A stretch of DNA of 64,000 bases from Nematostella vectensis (Eukaryota > Cnidaria > Anthozoa > Actiniaria > Edwardsiidae): positions 928,001 to 992,000 of the forward strand of contig NC_064047.1 of assembly GCF_932526225.1 (NCBI RefSeq), read 5' to 3'. The notes under the pieces are model-generated. The model did not search any database. It had not been told where the DNA came from and saw nothing but the letters and a program-made list of their open reading frames with translations. The translations under genes were made by a program, and so were the position numbers. Shown here one piece after another: positions 1 to 64,000 of the stretch. The number at the start of each line of letters is the position of its first letter. Position 1 is the stretch's first letter.

Positions 1-78
1 CATTATCATAATCTTCATCATCGTCGTGGTTATAAACGTTATTGTCTTCAACGTGACTAACTTTGTATTCCCTTGTAG

Positions 79-63623
<63,545 letters not shown>

Positions 63624-63859
63624 GTATGTACAATGGTTACTTATCACATGGAACTCTCTCTTCCCTCGAGCGTTGGATAGGAAAAGGGGGAGCTAGCTCA
63701 AAGTTTGATTTTTTTTCTTTTGTTTTTGACACGTCGTACATTTGTCCACACGAAAGTCATGGATGTTATAAGCTAATGTCCGAAATCAAAACGGCGTACG
63801 CTTGCAAGAGAGATTCGCCGCGATTATTTCACGGATGAGAGTGACCTTGTTCTCTCCTT

Positions 63860-64000
63860 CTGTTCGGGATACCTGTGGTTGGTCGAAAGGGTTTCGCTTG
63901 ACGTCACATCAAAAACCACAGGAAACCCGAAACAACACAGGTAACCTGAAACACCACATGAATCCGAAATAACACAGGAAACCCGAAGCAACACAGGAAA
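63860..64000 (+). repeat. Fold-back segment and 19-bp repeats at the window end
   Basis: tcgggatacctgtggttggt pairs with aaaccacaggaaacccga around gacgtca, as in the 40.0-kb element. From 63912, cgaaacaacacagg-aac words repeat at about 19 bases to the window edge. Confidence 0.7.

Overview
The window is a eukaryotic, intron-rich stretch carrying one gene on the + strand: the middle 56 exons of a dystrophin/utrophin-family gene. It runs from inside the second calponin-homology (actin-binding) domain at 79 to the start of the WW domain at 63623. No promoter, initiator exon, polyA site or other protein gene was recognised. About 9.4 kb is coding (about 3,140 codons). Every junction joins in frame with AG acceptors and GT donors, except one GC donor. 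The style (vertebrate-like dystrophin with many introns, AT-rich introns packed with minisatellites and MITEs) suggests a non-bilaterian or slowly evolving invertebrate. A sea anemone or another anthozoan is my best guess, but this is not proven by anything in the window.

Layout: 79-1157 CH2 and the start of hinge 1; 1821-2917 hinge 1 and the start of spectrin repeat R1; 3242-6196 R1-R3; 7147-33279 R4-R13; 34027-35637 a hinge-like Thr/Val/Glu-rich segment; 35975-39566 R14-R15; 39761-40795 a PLAT/LH2 domain; 43380-50245 R16-R19 plus a hinge-3 equivalent; 51630-63453 R20-R24; 63563-63623 WW. The 24 repeats can be paired one-to-one with those of human dystrophin. Three differences stand out: vertebrate hinge 2 (R3/R4) is missing, a hinge lies between R13 and R14, and a PLAT domain lies between R15 and R16, just before the repeats that bind nNOS in vertebrates.

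The introns are the second story. Roughly thirty tandem arrays occur, and many contain copies of the adjoining exon edge with its splice donor (exons 4, 8, 10, 17, 20, 23, 26, 27, 28, 29, 33, 35, 45) or acceptor (exons 6, 11, 16, 20, 32, 36). This looks like repeated tandem duplication seeded at exon-intron borders. Several inverted-repeat elements, a SINE-like element and a dispersed repeat family are also present. The largest introns hold candidate alternative first exons (24217, 29550, 62177) whose phase fits the next exon, which is how short dystrophin isoforms are made in vertebrates and flies; these three are inference only.

How it works together: the encoded protein would be a long rod linking actin (CH domains, partly upstream) to the membrane glycoprotein complex (WW-EF-ZZ, downstream of the window), with PLAT as a possible extra lipid- or protein-binding module in the middle of the rod.
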